In this document: positions 1 to 10,653 of the stretch, in pieces
Layout of the letters: each line of letters opens with the position of its first letter
Numbering within the stretch: position 1 is the first letter of the stretch
Origin: Chalara sp. BL73
Lineage: Eukaryota; Ascomycota; Leotiomycetes; Helotiales
Direction: 5' to 3'
Assembly: GCA_918026815.1 (NCBI GenBank)
Contig: CAKJVC010000017.1
Coordinates: 868,001-932,000 of the forward strand
Length of the DNA stretch: 64,000 bases
Program-made: the position numbers and the translations under genes
The notes under the pieces: model-generated
Database searches by the model: none
What the model saw: the letters and a program-made list of their open reading frames with translations, nothing else
Told to the model about the DNA's origin: nothing

Positions 1-1813
1 GTGAAGTGCCATGAGTAATGATTGAACGCTTGTGTACATTTTCTCGCGTTGCCGTGGCAAGACCGGCATCTGCAAATCCCATGACATATCAGGGTTTGGG
101 GCGCGGACTGCAGATGGTAGGTCCTCAAGTAAAGAGAGTATTTGATAGTGCAGCCTTTGCACCATAGTGTAGTCATTCAAGCCCCGATTGTCTACCCCTA
201 GGGTCCGTATTTCGTGTATTTTTTGCGCGAGCGAGTACATGAACAAATTCATACAGACGGATGAGGGAATCCTATCATTTCGACAGACATACGCTTGAAT
301 CGTTGACAGGTTCACGCTCTCGAGATTTTCAGGAATATCACAATCTATTGGAGGCTCAACATCACAGTCCACTGCGTTGATCAACCTCGGCCGGCCAAGT
401 AGGATGGACATATTACTTCCACTGTCAGCTATAACTCAGATTACAGAGGCTGTGATCATACCTATCCCACATATATAGGGTTATCCATATTCTTTTCTTC
501 CATTCGCCATACCAAAACTCTTCTTTCGACGGATCTGGGAGAGCGTTGCCCCGTCGATGTAAATTGAGATCTTGAGCTTTCCTAATCCATATAAGCACGC
601 AACACAATTTAACGACGTGACCGATCCTAACCTAACAGAAGTACTCAGGGCATGCCACGCGTCAGTGCCACGACCCCGATTTTTAAGCCAGGCAGCCCTA
701 AGGAGGTCGTGCTGCACTGCAACTATTGCAGTTCCTTGATATCCCAGTAGTTGTACTAATTCAACTCCAGCATCACTGTACTTTTGAGATAGCTGCAGAG
801 AATTTGACTCAAGTGATTCTGCAATCTTGGATCCTGATGGCAAATACAGGAGGGAAGTCGCAAGTAACTGAAAGAGCATGGCCGGAAAGTATCTAAGCTC
901 AGCTGAAATTGTGTCAATGCTCGTCGAACCCGAAGCGCTTGAAGCAAACTTGCGCCATTCTCTGAGAGTATCGTTGAAATAACGCGGCTCGATTATACCA
1001 TAAAGCCTATTAAGTTCAAGTCAGTGATTATATTCCAAGAATCGGAAGGCTTCTTATGGGTCGGACTCCCAATCCTCAGACTGAAGTAAGAAAACTCCTT
1101 AGACATACTTACCATTGGACCTCAGAAAGGTAGGTAGCAATAAGGTCATCAAATACCGCAACACAGGGTAGCCCGGAGACTATTTGCCAATACTTTTGCC
1201 ATGTTGGTCGCACAGAATCAGAGAAAGGCTTGTAAGTGGCATGGCCACTGCTATTTTGTAACACCTAGCTATGTTAGCTGAATGATGGACATTGCACCAA
1301 TTGAAATTACTTCGTCAGCTTCAACAAAGGCATTACTTTCTTTGATTGAAGAGTATCCGAATTGATCTCGGGCGGCAGGACTTATGTCAGCAGAACCGTT
1401 GCCTGGCCTATTGATTTTGTCCATTGCGTCTTGTGAATCATGATTAACCTGTGAAGGGTAGCTCCTATAGATGGTTAGAATTTCATTAGGTGGTTAAGCA
1501 TAAGTCGTCCGCAATTCGCTGGCACGGAGACTATCCGAGAGATGCAGCAGCATCATGTGAGCGAGAAAGTCGAGAACCGGGGTCTTACCAGGGTAAGGTA
1601 TCGTAGAAGCATTCATGGCCGACTTTTCGGAGGGTACAGTTGTTGCAGGGTCTACGGCGATTGCACTAAAGTGATGAGTGAATGAATCAGACTGTGTAAT
1701 AAGCCTCGATCAAGTATTGTGCGGGCCTGCATTACCTTTTGTTTCCGACGATAGCAATTGGAGCATGATGTGACAGTCCGTTTTCTTGTCACCGATGCTT
1801 GCTGTGCCTCCAT
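1..1813 (-). CDS. Zn2Cys6 fungal transcription factor (C-terminus cut by window edge)
   Basis: Nuclear DNA-binding regulator of the Gal4-type binuclear zinc cluster family. Translation begins MEAQQASVTRKR at 1813. The six cysteines (CSNC, then C, CNNC and C with spacing 2-6-5-2-8) are split by a 70-bp intron (1666-1735). The rest matches the fungal-specific transcription factor middle domain: a WQKYWQIV segment, LIATYLSEVQWLYGIIEPRYF, then a KAQDLNLH stretch, EWKKRIWITLYMWD and LLGRPRLI. Supported exons are 1-421, 462-581, 632-1006, 1113 to about 1250, about 1310-1450, 1589-1665 and 1736-1813. The two middle exons are less certain, and the intron at 422-461 is only 40 bp. No stop is met before position 1, so the gene continues beyond the window. 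It diverges from the dehydrogenase gene at 2365 and could regulate it; that is inference. The target genes cannot be read from sequence. Confidence 0.85.
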
Positions 1814-2364
1814 ATTCAACCTTTTGTCGCTGGTACTGTATGGTCACTTGAACACACACGAAGGTGTCCCGCGGTGCAGGAATAGTTAATTGTTCAGCAG
1901 CAGCGAGCTCTTTTTTTTTGGCTTAGCTAATCATTTTAGTGCTCCTTCCGGCGGGCGGACCTAGCTCCTTGCTTAGCGCACTGACTGCTGTTCGGCTATT
2001 GATGCCATCAAAATCCCGCCTCTCCACTAATTCGACTCTCGGCCGAAAGTTTTCGGCGGCCCTACAGCGAGAAGGGAATTCGCGCCTATCAGCATTGTCA
2101 TTACTATGCAGTAACGAAACGACGAGAGGTTCTCTGTAAAAGCCTCTCGGACTTAAAGTTCTTAACGCTTTACAGGCACGTTGATGTGGAGTCATGGATT
2201 CCTTATGCGGAATCTCCATCTTTCCGTGGCGAGCATTATAAATGTTCGACCGTCTCGTAGCATGATCAGAGGAAAGAGAAGGTTTGACATGGTGATTTGA
2301 CACAATCTACGATCTAAACCGCGCAAACACATTCCATCATCTCCCATCGAAAGGAGAAGCGACA
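1814..2364. promoter_or_regulatory. Divergent promoter region between the Zn2Cys6 gene and the SDR gene
   Basis: This 551-bp gap holds the upstream regions of two genes that point away from each other. A run of nine T lies near 1911-1919. The ORFs that can be drawn here in both strands have no protein-like features. No specific operator was identified. Confidence 0.5.
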
Positions 2365-3332
2365 ATGGCACCTCAAGTCTGGCTGATTACAGGAACGACC
2401 TCGGGTTTCGGTGCAGAGTTCGTCAAGAAACTACTCGCAAAGGGAGACAAAGTGATCGCGACCGCCCGAAATACCTCTAAGATTACGCATTTCAAGGAGG
2501 CAGGTGCTTCGATTCTGAAGCTAGATCTGTTTTCAGAGCAAGCAGCTTTCGACAAGTTGGCCGTGGATGCAGTAGCCATTCATGGACATGTAGATGTTGT
2601 CGTGAACAATGCTGGTTACTCTCATTTTGGCATAATCGAGGACGATAGGCACGCGCATTCTGTCTTTCATTACTCTGACATAGGTGGAAGCTAACATATC
2701 TCATAGTCATGAGGATTGGATCAAACAATATCAAACACATGTATTCGGAACTCTTGGTGTAGCACGCGCCTTCCTACCACACTTCCGAGCACGAAATGCT
2801 GGAACCTTTGTGTTCATTGGATCCACTGCAGCATGGGGAGGAATCCCTACATTGGGTGCATACTGTAGTTCCAAGTCAGCGTTGCGAGGTACATTTCACA
2901 ATCCAACACCATCTACAGAAAACTGATGCTTCTAAAGGCGCCGTAGAGACTCTTAATCTAGAAACAAAACCACTGGGGATCCGAAGTCTGCTAGTAGAAC
3001 CTGGTTTCTTCCGAACAGAACTCCTGAGTGCCAGCAACACCGTATACATCAATACCAAGTTTAACGACTATAAGTCTGTCACCGAGTCACTATTCACCAC
3101 GTTCAAGGGAGCCCACCAACAGCAACCCGGAGACCCAGCGAAAGGTGTACAGCGTATCATTGATACTGTGAAGGGTGAGAATGATGCAGCCGGCAAGGAA
3201 TTCCCAGTCAGCTTGGCTCTCGGTTCGGATGCGGTAGAGCAGATTCGAAACAAGTGCAAGGAGACTTTGAAGCTGCTCGACGAGTGGGAGGCTGTGTCAT
3301 CCAATACCAATTATGACCACCTAAATCAATAG
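2365..3332 (+). CDS. Short-chain dehydrogenase/reductase (classical SDR)
   Basis: NAD(P)-dependent oxidoreductase, 286 aa after splicing, with exons 2365-2648, 2707-2888 and 2938-3332 (861 nt). The N-terminus carries the cofactor motif TGTTSGFG (residues about 9-16), followed by a D in KLDLFS, NNAG, a catalytic Ser in FIGSTAAW, and the catalytic YCSSK. After the active site comes PGFFRTELL, the usual SDR segment after strand beta-6. The first intron (2649-2706) has a GC donor and an AG acceptor; only this junction joins the frame as IIEDDSHEDWIKQY, a pattern normal for fungal members. The second intron (2889-2937, 49 bp) is GT-AG. The enzyme is cytosolic by appearance, with no signal peptide. 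Substrate unknown. The divergent Zn2Cys6 gene and the oxidoreductase relic next door suggest an accessory metabolic locus. Confidence 0.9.
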
Positions 3333-3639
3333 CCTGGCACTTTTTACCTAGCACAAAAGTCTCAAAGGAATGGAACAGCCATTTGTGCAACTTGAAATGC
3401 ATAAAAGTATTATGTGAACCTAATTTAAGTCTGTACGCGTGTAATCAAAGTTTAACATTTTGTTGCGTTATGATGTCCCAGTATTTTAGAGAAGCTTTAT
3501 CAGAGTCACTTAAACCTAATTCCTATAGGTGATGCAACGTAGTAGCCCTCGATATTACCATTTCATGAAATCTTTCAATAATAGAAGATCTTGCCTGTTC
3601 ATGTCGCCATCTACTAGTTCTAGCAGCATGCCAACAACA

Positions 3640-4601
3640 ATGAAAGCCGTCATTATTCATCAGCTTAGGGGCGTGCTGAAGCTGGATAGACGACCAATAC
3701 CAATACCGCTGCCTGGTAAAATCCTCATACGCATTAAAGAATTTGGCTTGAATCGTTCAGAGTTACTCACACGCCAAGGCCACTCCCCTAATGTCCTATT
3801 CCCACGAATTCTCGGTATTGAGGGCGTCGGATCGCTGAAGAACCACCTGGTGGCGAGTTTAGCAAAGGTGACGTCATCGCCACGACCATAGGTGGTATAG
3901 GGCGAGAATTCGATGGTAGCTACGCTGAATACATATGCGTGTCCGTTATTCAGCCTTGAACAATCCAGACAAACTTTAGCTGGGAGACTTTAGGTGCTAT
4001 TCCTGAAATGCTTCAGACGGCATGGAGCTCCTTACTCTGTGCTCTTCAGTTGCAAAAAGGAGATCGTCTTCTGATCCATGGGGGCATGACGTCGTATGGG
4101 CTTAGCTGCCACTGCCATTGCAAAGGAGACGTGGAGCTTTTGTGGCATCCACGACTCGGTGAGCGGAACGTAGGGAACTACTGCTTACTAATGCTTCCGA
4201 TGTGGTAATCACCGGTGATGGTAGTATCGCAGGAGATGTGAAGAAGGGGAAGGGATTCGACAAGATTTTGGAGCTGGTTGGTATGGCCACTCTAGATGGC
4301 TCTTTGCAGCGCGCAAATGCAAATGGGATTGTTTGTTTGGATGCCGGGTATGGTCGGGAACAAATGGACTTTTCATAAAATTAGCCCAATGAATTCAATT
4401 CCAACGGCAGTGTGCCTGACAACCTACACTGGTGGATCTGAGGATTTCATCGCTACGCCATTAGAGTCATTAGCACAGCAGATTGCGTTGGAGAGGTTTC
4501 ATGTGCAGATTAGCCGGGCATTAAAACTTGATAACATTGTTGATGCTCATAAGTTTATAGAAGAAGACAAGGCCGGTGGAAAGATTGTTGTTTTGGTCTG
4601 A
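3640..4601 (+). pseudogene. Broken zinc-type alcohol dehydrogenase / quinone oxidoreductase (MDR family)
   Basis: The pieces in order match the medium-chain dehydrogenase family: MKAVIIHQLRGVLKLDRRP from 3640, an N-terminal GroES-like part with NRSELLTRQGHSP, then EEPPGGEFSKGDVIATT, EFDGSYAEYICVS, GAIPEMLQTAWSSL, LIHGGMTSYG, FDKILELVG, GMVGNKWTFHKISPM and a C-terminal GGKIVVLV ending at 4601. They do not lie in one frame. Frame changes occur near 3833, near 4100, between about 4150 and 4170, and near 4350. An in-frame TGA sits at 3957-3959, just before the TIQTNFSWETLGAIPE segment. These breaks cannot be explained by ordinary introns because homologous residues continue directly across them. 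A functional protein is unlikely. The decay looks fairly recent because most of the sequence is still recognisable. Confidence 0.8.
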
Positions 4602-5885
4602 GCGATGGTTAACTGAGCATCACTACAGATTTCATACGAATGTGACCAAAAGCCTCTCCTAGGCGGTATGTCTCCTATCTACGTCTATGTACATATCCGT
4701 ATCAAGAGGCGCTTTGCTTGTGTCTCCTTTCCATGCGCGGCTCATTGGTAGCATTCTGCTCTCTTTGCTGTGTCCATGTGCCACCAGTTTCCTTTACTAC
4801 CGCTAAACATTCATTCGACTCTCTACGTCCCATGAATCTTCAAATTTCGTGACTTCTCCCAAGCCCGTCATAGTGTCCTCGGGGGAAATACAAATACGGA
4901 CCAAATATTCGCAAGTCTAGATGGTTGAGCATACGCCGGCTCCTGTCTCAACCTGTTCGGTGCCTAGTGATTCTGCTTCGATGCTGACAGTTCTCTCGAG
5001 AACCATAGGCTGCTCATGTGGGCAAGGCACTCACAGTCTGCAGCGGTTAAGAGAGGTGAAAAGCATATTGTCACTTCGGTTCTGCGTATAGTGGTAGAGT
5101 TGCTGCGTATTAAATCAAGATCGTAACGAGGTCATTGAGGGGATACTGATCGACTAATGGTGTGGGCATCACTTTTAGCCTGATGTTGAGAGGTGGAGCG
5201 ACTTCCTCTCCGTGTTCTGTGTGTGTTGATGTGTCGTGCGTCGAGATCGTGCGGTCTGGTGGTCGTCACTAGATTGAGGGTATGAGGGAGTTTGAGCGCC
5301 AAGTGAGGCTTTCAGTCTTTCGTGAGACGTGCTACAGTTACGGTTTATTAACAGCGTAATCCGATCTCATGCTCCTATGTTATTTCTAAGCGTCCAGCCT
5401 ATCCCATGAAGAGAGAAGTGCCTCTCATGAATGTTGTAGTGTTATTTTCGGTGCTTGCTTGGTAGAAGTGACAGGTGTCCCTTCAGATCGATCAGAAGCG
5501 ACACTCACTGGGCTAGGCATGCCATAAAGGAAAATGCCTAGCCCAGAGGCCAGTTCTGACCCTTCTGAGGGACTTTTTGGGATGCATTGAGATGTGCTTT
5601 CCAAAAATTCGATTCGTGCTTTTTGTGATGTTTTTCAATACTCTGCACTAGCTTCTGAAGCCCCATCGGCTGAATTAGTTAAGTGATATTCATGTGAGTG
5701 CAACCGAGCCGTTGTTAGTATGTGTCCATGGCCACCCCCGCCTATGCCATCCTCGGGTTTTCTGGTGGGGCCAAGACGCCAAAGCCAAGAAAGCTTATTT
5801 TATGGGGGATGTTTCTCATGTCCATGTCATTCCGAGTCAACGACCTTACATTTCCCACCGCTAATTTTCGAATAACTTGATTACC
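4602..5885. other. Intergenic, upstream of the second Zn2Cys6 gene
   Basis: No coding region is visible in these 1.28 kb. The clearest structure is an inverted repeat with perfect 13-base arms at 5508-5520 and 5534-5546. The 3' part is presumably the promoter of the regulator that starts at 5886. Confidence 0.6.
5508..5546. repeat. Perfect 13-bp inverted repeat (hairpin)
   Basis: The arms CTGGGCTAGGCAT (5508-5520) and ATGCCTAGCCCAG (5534-5546) are exact reverse complements with a 13-base loop. It lies about 340 bp upstream of the second Zn2Cys6 gene. It could be a regulator-binding palindrome, a transcript hairpin or the centre of a small mobile-element remnant. The sequence does not decide. 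Confidence 0.7.
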
Positions 5886-8325
5886 ATGCAGCTTCAGAAA
5901 AGACGCAAAACCCAACTGGCTTGCAGTCAGTGTCGTAGTCGTAAGACGCGTTGCAATGGCTGTCAGCCCACTTGTAAGTCCTGCGAGGAGAGGGGATGGC
6001 AGTGCCTCTATGAGAGTAGCTCTCTAAAGCCACATTCGTAAGTAATCGATGCTAGAATCGTCACGTAATCTTGCCTCGTCTAATAAACTTCGTTTTTTTA
6101 TTTATTTTTAGATCACTTTCTGATATCGAAAGCCGCCTAAGAAGGCTTGAGCAAAGTCGACCCTGTCCAGCTCTTCCTGAAATCCGAAACCCGATTGAAC
6201 AGCCTTCAAGTCGACTCACTGACTTTCAGGAACATAGGCAGGGAATTTCTTCAGTATTAATAAATGAGCAAGTACAGGGCGATGAAGTTCCCATTTATCA
6301 CTCTAATGAAGTCAATAAATCCTTTTACGGAGCCTCCTCAAACGATTCGTTTATCCAGCAGGTGGATAAGGCAGTAAAGTCAGTTGATGGTACAGAGGTA
6401 CAACCAATGAACGAGATCAGGAATGGTCAACACAATCCTATAAGATCTTCTGCGACATTTCAAGCTTTGGAATTGTCAATCGTGCATGGAGCAAGTGTTG
6501 CGATGCTTCCCGAACGGCACGTTGCAGACATTTTGATAGATTGCTTCTTGGAGCACATCTACCCTATTTTCCCAATCATACATCGGCCGAGTTTCTGGAA
6601 TTCATATCAACAACTTTGGAAACCAGCTCAGGCGCAACAAACGGATAGTAGTATCAATGGGGTTAGTAGAGCAGTCTTCTACTCAACCTTGAATATAATA
6701 TTCGCGCTTGGCTGTCAATATTATGATAAAGTCTCCTCTGAACAGCGGATTACCCTAGCAGATCAACTCTACCAACGGTCTCGCACATTTGTCTCTACTG
6801 ATGCATTGGATACGCCTTCTGTAGCGGTTGTGCAGATGCTGCTCCTGACGGGCATATATCTTCACTCAACAAAATACGCTAATCGTTGTTGGAACATTAT
6901 TGGTGTTGCTTTAAGGGTCGCTCAAAGTCTTGGCATGCACCAGGAAAGTAGCAACACGAGTCATGAGTGTCAGATCACACAAGAGATGAGACGAAGGGTC
7001 TGGTACAGCTGTGTTATGTTGGATAAGTAAGTTTTCGCAGTTTTACCTGCCTAGAGGTGTTTCCAGACAGGTAACTCACATTCTTATTCATCTTTAGACT
7101 TACAGCAACAACCTTTGGGCGACCAGTACTACTTTCCAAAAAGTCGAAGGTCAAGGTCCCAGAACCAATTGACGATGAATTTCTACGAGAGTCTGGTGAA
7201 AGCTTCCAGCAACCTGATCATCCAGCTCGGATTGAATGTTTTGTGTATTCTATTAACCTTTTTGATATCCTTGACGACGTGCTGTCTACCTTCTATTCAC
7301 ATTCTGGCGACGACACTGGACACTCTCCAGGCAGTAACCCGGACATAGCGCAAAGTTTTCTCGAAACTTTCGCTCTGAACTCAAAGCTTGACGAATTTCT
7401 TAAGAATCTACCGCTTCATCTTAGGTTAGACGACCACTCCGCGAATTACGAAGGCGATTTGAAAAGATGTTTTCAATTGCAAGCGAAAACTTTATACTGC
7501 AGGTCTGCAATTCTCTCCGTCTAGCAATCGCTCAAGTCTATCTAACATACCAGGTCTCTGTATATCCGTATTCTGTTACTGAGACCGTGGCTCATTGCTG
7601 GAATTCAGACCGAGTCAGATCAAATGCGGCAACAGCACTCGCCGTACACTTCAGGATTGGAACAGAGTGCTGTAAATGAAATGAGACGTCTCTGCGTCTC
7701 AACGGCACAGAGTATCATAGAGACGCTCTATGACCACCATCAGAGTCCTTCTAAAAGCTCGAGTTGGCACGCTGTATTTTGTATGATGTCTGACCCTTCT
7801 CTTTTTCAACCTTAGTCATTCTGTCTCTTGCTCCATTATGCTCTCCTATTTACGGGTTTACTCAGCGCTAATTCAAATTGGAAGTCTCGTTCACGGCTGC
7901 CACCGTTCTTTGGACAGCAGCACTGTGTCCACAAACTGGTGTCGATTTAGAATCTGAATCTTACAGATGCTCTTGGGAGCGCGCCATAAAAATTCTAGAC
8001 TATAACACGATCCAACTTCAAGCGTCACCCCACGCCGTTGAAATGCTGGAGGCCTGTCGAGGCCGACTCTTGGCGCGTAAAAAAAGAGGTATTGAATACA
8101 GATTCTCCAAACCAAGTCTGTTCAATGCTCATCGAGTCTAACCCAGGTTTACAAATTGGCGATGGAGCCTTTCGAGGAAGCAACGAATTTGAGTTTGATG
8201 ATGCGTTGGAATCGCCAGCTGATTGGATATCATCTATTGAATCCGGCTTCTTTGATCTCACAGGTCTCGGTTCATTTCAGGGGGGGTGGCCTACTCATGC
8301 TACCGTTGTGGAGGATTGGCACTGA
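5886..8325 (+). CDS. Zn2Cys6 fungal transcription factor with fungal-specific middle domain
   Basis: Nuclear regulator. Exon 1 (5886-6037) encodes a binuclear zinc cluster with CSQC, C, then C, KSC and C (spacing 2-6-6-2-6, plus an extra Cys), followed by a short SDIESRLRRLE linker. The middle domain contains CFLEHIYPIFPIIHRPSFW, ALGCQYYDK, GVALRVAQSLGMHQ, EMRRRVWYSCVMLDK and TATTFGRPVLL. Exons are 5886-6037, 6112-7026, 7098-7502, 7554-7780 and 7885 onward. The introns are 51-104 bp and most have a visible CTAAC-type branch site. The end is uncertain: the frame of exon 5 stops at 8141, whereas the open frame with an acidic tail (DALESPADWISSIESGFFDL) ends at 8325. A 46-bp intron at 8056-8101 (GT...AG) would join them in phase. 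Otherwise there is an indel near the A-run at 8079-8085. The alpha/beta hydrolase follows in the same direction. Confidence 0.85.
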
Positions 8326-8803
8326 GCAAGGGGATGATCGTTGACGGTGTTTGAATTGTTACAAGACGACCCCGGAATCATGGTGCAATTCAGGCTCGGG
8401 ATGGCTCTTTACAATCGGGCTGTCACCGAAACTTAGCCATGGAAGATAATATCATTATTGGTCATAGTAACATTTGCCTATAATGGGTGTCGGAAGTAAT
8501 TTGGTTCTCGTCTTTTTCCTCGATCAGTTCTGGCCGTGCAAGCCCCCTTTTCCATCATCCCGATTTCCGCGGCTTGGCACCCGAAGAGCCCGTCATGTAA
8601 CTTTCCCAGACTCTTGACTCGCAAACTATGGAAGGGAGGCAACGTAAGTACAACATTGCCTCCATTTAATAATCTTCCGCACATGGAGAAGTTCTCTTGA
8701 GCATAACTAGGTCACCCAACACCAACCATTTATCATAACACTTACAGATTGTTCTCCTCCTTGGCTTTGAGTTTATGGTTCTATCTTTCTCTCACTCTAA
8801 ATC
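8326..8803. other. Intergenic between regulator and hydrolase
   Basis: These 478 bp hold the 3' end of the regulator transcript and the promoter of the hydrolase gene. I see no coding sequence or clear element here. Confidence 0.5.
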
Positions 8804-9631
8804 ATGGCAACCCTTGAAGTTCCTGGAGCTGTACTACATTACAGAATATTTGGTAAAGGGCCCCTTCTCTTGCTCATTCCGGGAGCCGACGGCACCGGCA
8901 GTATCTTTTACGACGCTGCCGAATACCTTGCAGCAAACTATACTGTTGTCTGCTGGGATCGCCGTGGCTTCTCCAAGAGTCTACTCACTGGACCACAAGA
9001 CTTTGAACATCGCTTGGACACCGACGCCGACGACGCCAACCGCCTCATCGAACATCTCGCAGACCCTAAACAACCTGTGGTTGTCTTCGGCAGCTCGTCT
9101 GGGGCCATTGTCTCCCAGCGCCTTCTAACTCGACACCCTGATCACATAACGCGCATCATCGCTCATGAACCGCCGTCATTTGCTGTCTTGCCTGAAGAAG
9201 TTCGCAGCCAGGCCGTTGGCCTGACTTTGCACGTTTACGAAACGTATCGCGCAAAGGGCGTCGCAGCTGCTATGGAGGTCTTTACTGGTGGCTTATCCGA
9301 AGGAGAAGACGGCGCAGCGATGCGCCACTGCATGGATACAAAACGAGGGGATGAGATCCGCGCGAACTCGATGTACTGGTTCGAATTCGAGCTGAGGCAA
9401 TACACTGCCTCAGCTCTGGATCTAGACCGCCTCAAGTTGCTGAAGGAGAAGTATATACCGGCAGCAGGCAGTAGTTCTGGAAATGGGCCGGGGGTTGGAC
9501 CAATATCTTACATTGCAAAAGTATTGGGGAAGGATGTTACGAGACTGCCTGGAGGACACCTCGGTTACGTGACCGAGCCAAAAGTGTTTGCTGCAAGTCT
9601 GTTGGATGTACTCGCAGATTCCTTGGTATAG
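8804..9631 (+). CDS. Alpha/beta hydrolase
   Basis: Intronless gene of 275 aa with the alpha/beta hydrolase fold. The N-terminus has VLHYRIFGKGPLLLLIPGADG (oxyanion-hole region), then VVCWDRRGFSKS after the first strands, and the nucleophile elbow VVVFGSSSGAI, giving G-x-S-x-G with Ser98 as nucleophile. The catalytic His is most likely H252 in LPGGHLGYV. The acidic member is not certain; it is probably in the segment after the cap. The enzyme could hydrolyse esters, lactones or epoxides; the sequence does not fix the substrate. There is no signal peptide, so it is probably cytosolic. An in-frame start upstream would add no recognised residues, and ATG 8804 places the fold start correctly. It is downstream of, and parallel to, the Zn2Cys6 regulator. 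Confidence 0.9.
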   Translation: MATLEVPGAVLHYRIFGKGPLLLLIPGADGTGSIFYDAAEYLAANYTVVCWDRRGFSKSLLTGPQDFEHRLDTDADDANRLIEHLADPKQPVVVFGSSSGAIVSQRLLTRHPDHITRIIAHEPPSFAVLPEEVRSQAVGLTLHVYETYRAKGVAAAMEVFTGGLSEGEDGAAMRHCMDTKRGDEIRANSMYWFEFELRQYTASALDLDRLKLLKEKYIPAAGSSSGNGPGVGPISYIAKVLGKDVTRLPGGHLGYVTEPKVFAASLLDVLADSLV

Positions 9632-10137
9632 GCCGGGAGTTTAGATATAGTTTTGAAACAAAGAATTTGCTCTATGGTACTGAGTAAAGTGGTACTTTGT
9701 GTTTCTTCTGTACAATAGGTCTAGCCGACCTGGCAATTGGCCATGTAGACTCTGAAGGCAATCGCCTTAGAGTAAAAGGGTCTTACTCTGCTATGCTCTA
9801 AAAGGAAGTCATCTCAGATCAGCTGCAGGGAGGCTTCTCTGCAGATTGTCCTTTGCCAAATTTGAGAATGATTGGAGGCTCTCATTCTTTTGTTGCGAAA
9901 TATAAGATCTCTCTCCATCTATCTCCGTCTAGGCTAAGGCAGGCCAGAACCGGTATTTATCACGTCATAATATTTTCAATGTTGTAACTGTATTATTTAA
10001 CAATACGTACTGTACTCTGCTTCATGCAGAAAAATCTCTAAAACCAATCACTTTTTTATTCCGTTCTTCAAGCTCCTCAAAGGTTTTCCTATTGCAAGAT
10101 CAACCATCTCCTAAGCAATCTGCCAGCGATCGCCTTG
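9632..10137. other. Intergenic between convergent hydrolase and SRPBCC genes, with short hairpins
   Basis: Both neighbouring genes end here. Two adjacent hairpins lie at 9750-9772 (arms CTCTGAAGGC and GCCTTAGAG, one bulge) and 9769-9789 (AGAGTAA and TTACTCT), so they overlap and could be alternative folds. No coding sequence is seen. Polyadenylation signals are not distinct. Confidence 0.45.
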
Positions 10138-10653
10138 CTAAGATTGTGCCTTACGCGCAGCTTTCACAAGCCCATCCAGCCAGTCTTGGTGACCATTCAA
10201 CATCGGATTAGGTCTCTGCAACGCTAGCTCGGCGGCGGGCTTGCCGATTTGCGACTCCTGAGTTAGGATCCTAACGCGGCCATTATCCAGATCCTCTACG
10301 ATCCAAGCATGATATACGTCGAGGTAGGTTGCTTCGTCTCCATCTTGCCAAGCTCGCCACGCAAGTCTCCCAGGTTGACCAGGCGAGGGAGGCACCGCTT
10401 CAAGCACTTGGCATTGTAGAGGGGGAAACCCAAAAGTCGAGAACGAAAACTCATCTCCCTGCTGGAGCGAAGGGCCTGATGCCGGCGGAGTGATCTGAGA
10501 GACGTTGGAGTAGTAGGACTCCCATTTCGTGATGACTGCAAGGAGCGGCCATATTTCAGTCGCTGAGAGGTCTTTAACAATGACTTCGTTAGACACGTAG
10601 TTATCTGTCGTCCCAGGAAGGTATTTCGCCGGCCAGAATATATATGTGGCCAT
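10138..10653 (-). CDS. SRPBCC / START-like (polyketide cyclase-type) fold protein
   Basis: Predicted 171-aa protein starting MATYIFWPAKYLPGTTDNYV at 10653. An upstream in-frame ATG at 10740 would add 29 residues that do not look conserved, so I prefer the inner start. The pattern NYVSNEVIVKDLSATEIWPLL is the N-terminal strand and helix of the SRPBCC superfamily, and the body (GDEFSFSTFGFPPLQCQVLE, then HAWIVEDLDNGRVRILTQES) fits the curved sheet that forms the ligand cavity. Members bind small hydrophobic ligands, and some act as cyclases or aromatases. The precise role here is unknown. Convergent with the hydrolase gene. No introns are needed. Confidence 0.8.
   Translation of the reverse strand: MATYIFWPAKYLPGTTDNYVSNEVIVKDLSATEIWPLLAVITKWESYYSNVSQITPPASGPSLQQGDEFSFSTFGFPPLQCQVLEAVPPSPGQPGRLAWRAWQDGDEATYLDVYHAWIVEDLDNGRVRILTQESQIGKPAAELALQRPNPMLNGHQDWLDGLVKAARKAQS

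Noticed and set aside
1923..2303. 126-codon minus-strand frame and its + strand partner
   Set aside because: Lies in the divergent promoter, with no protein-like motif or conserved pattern.
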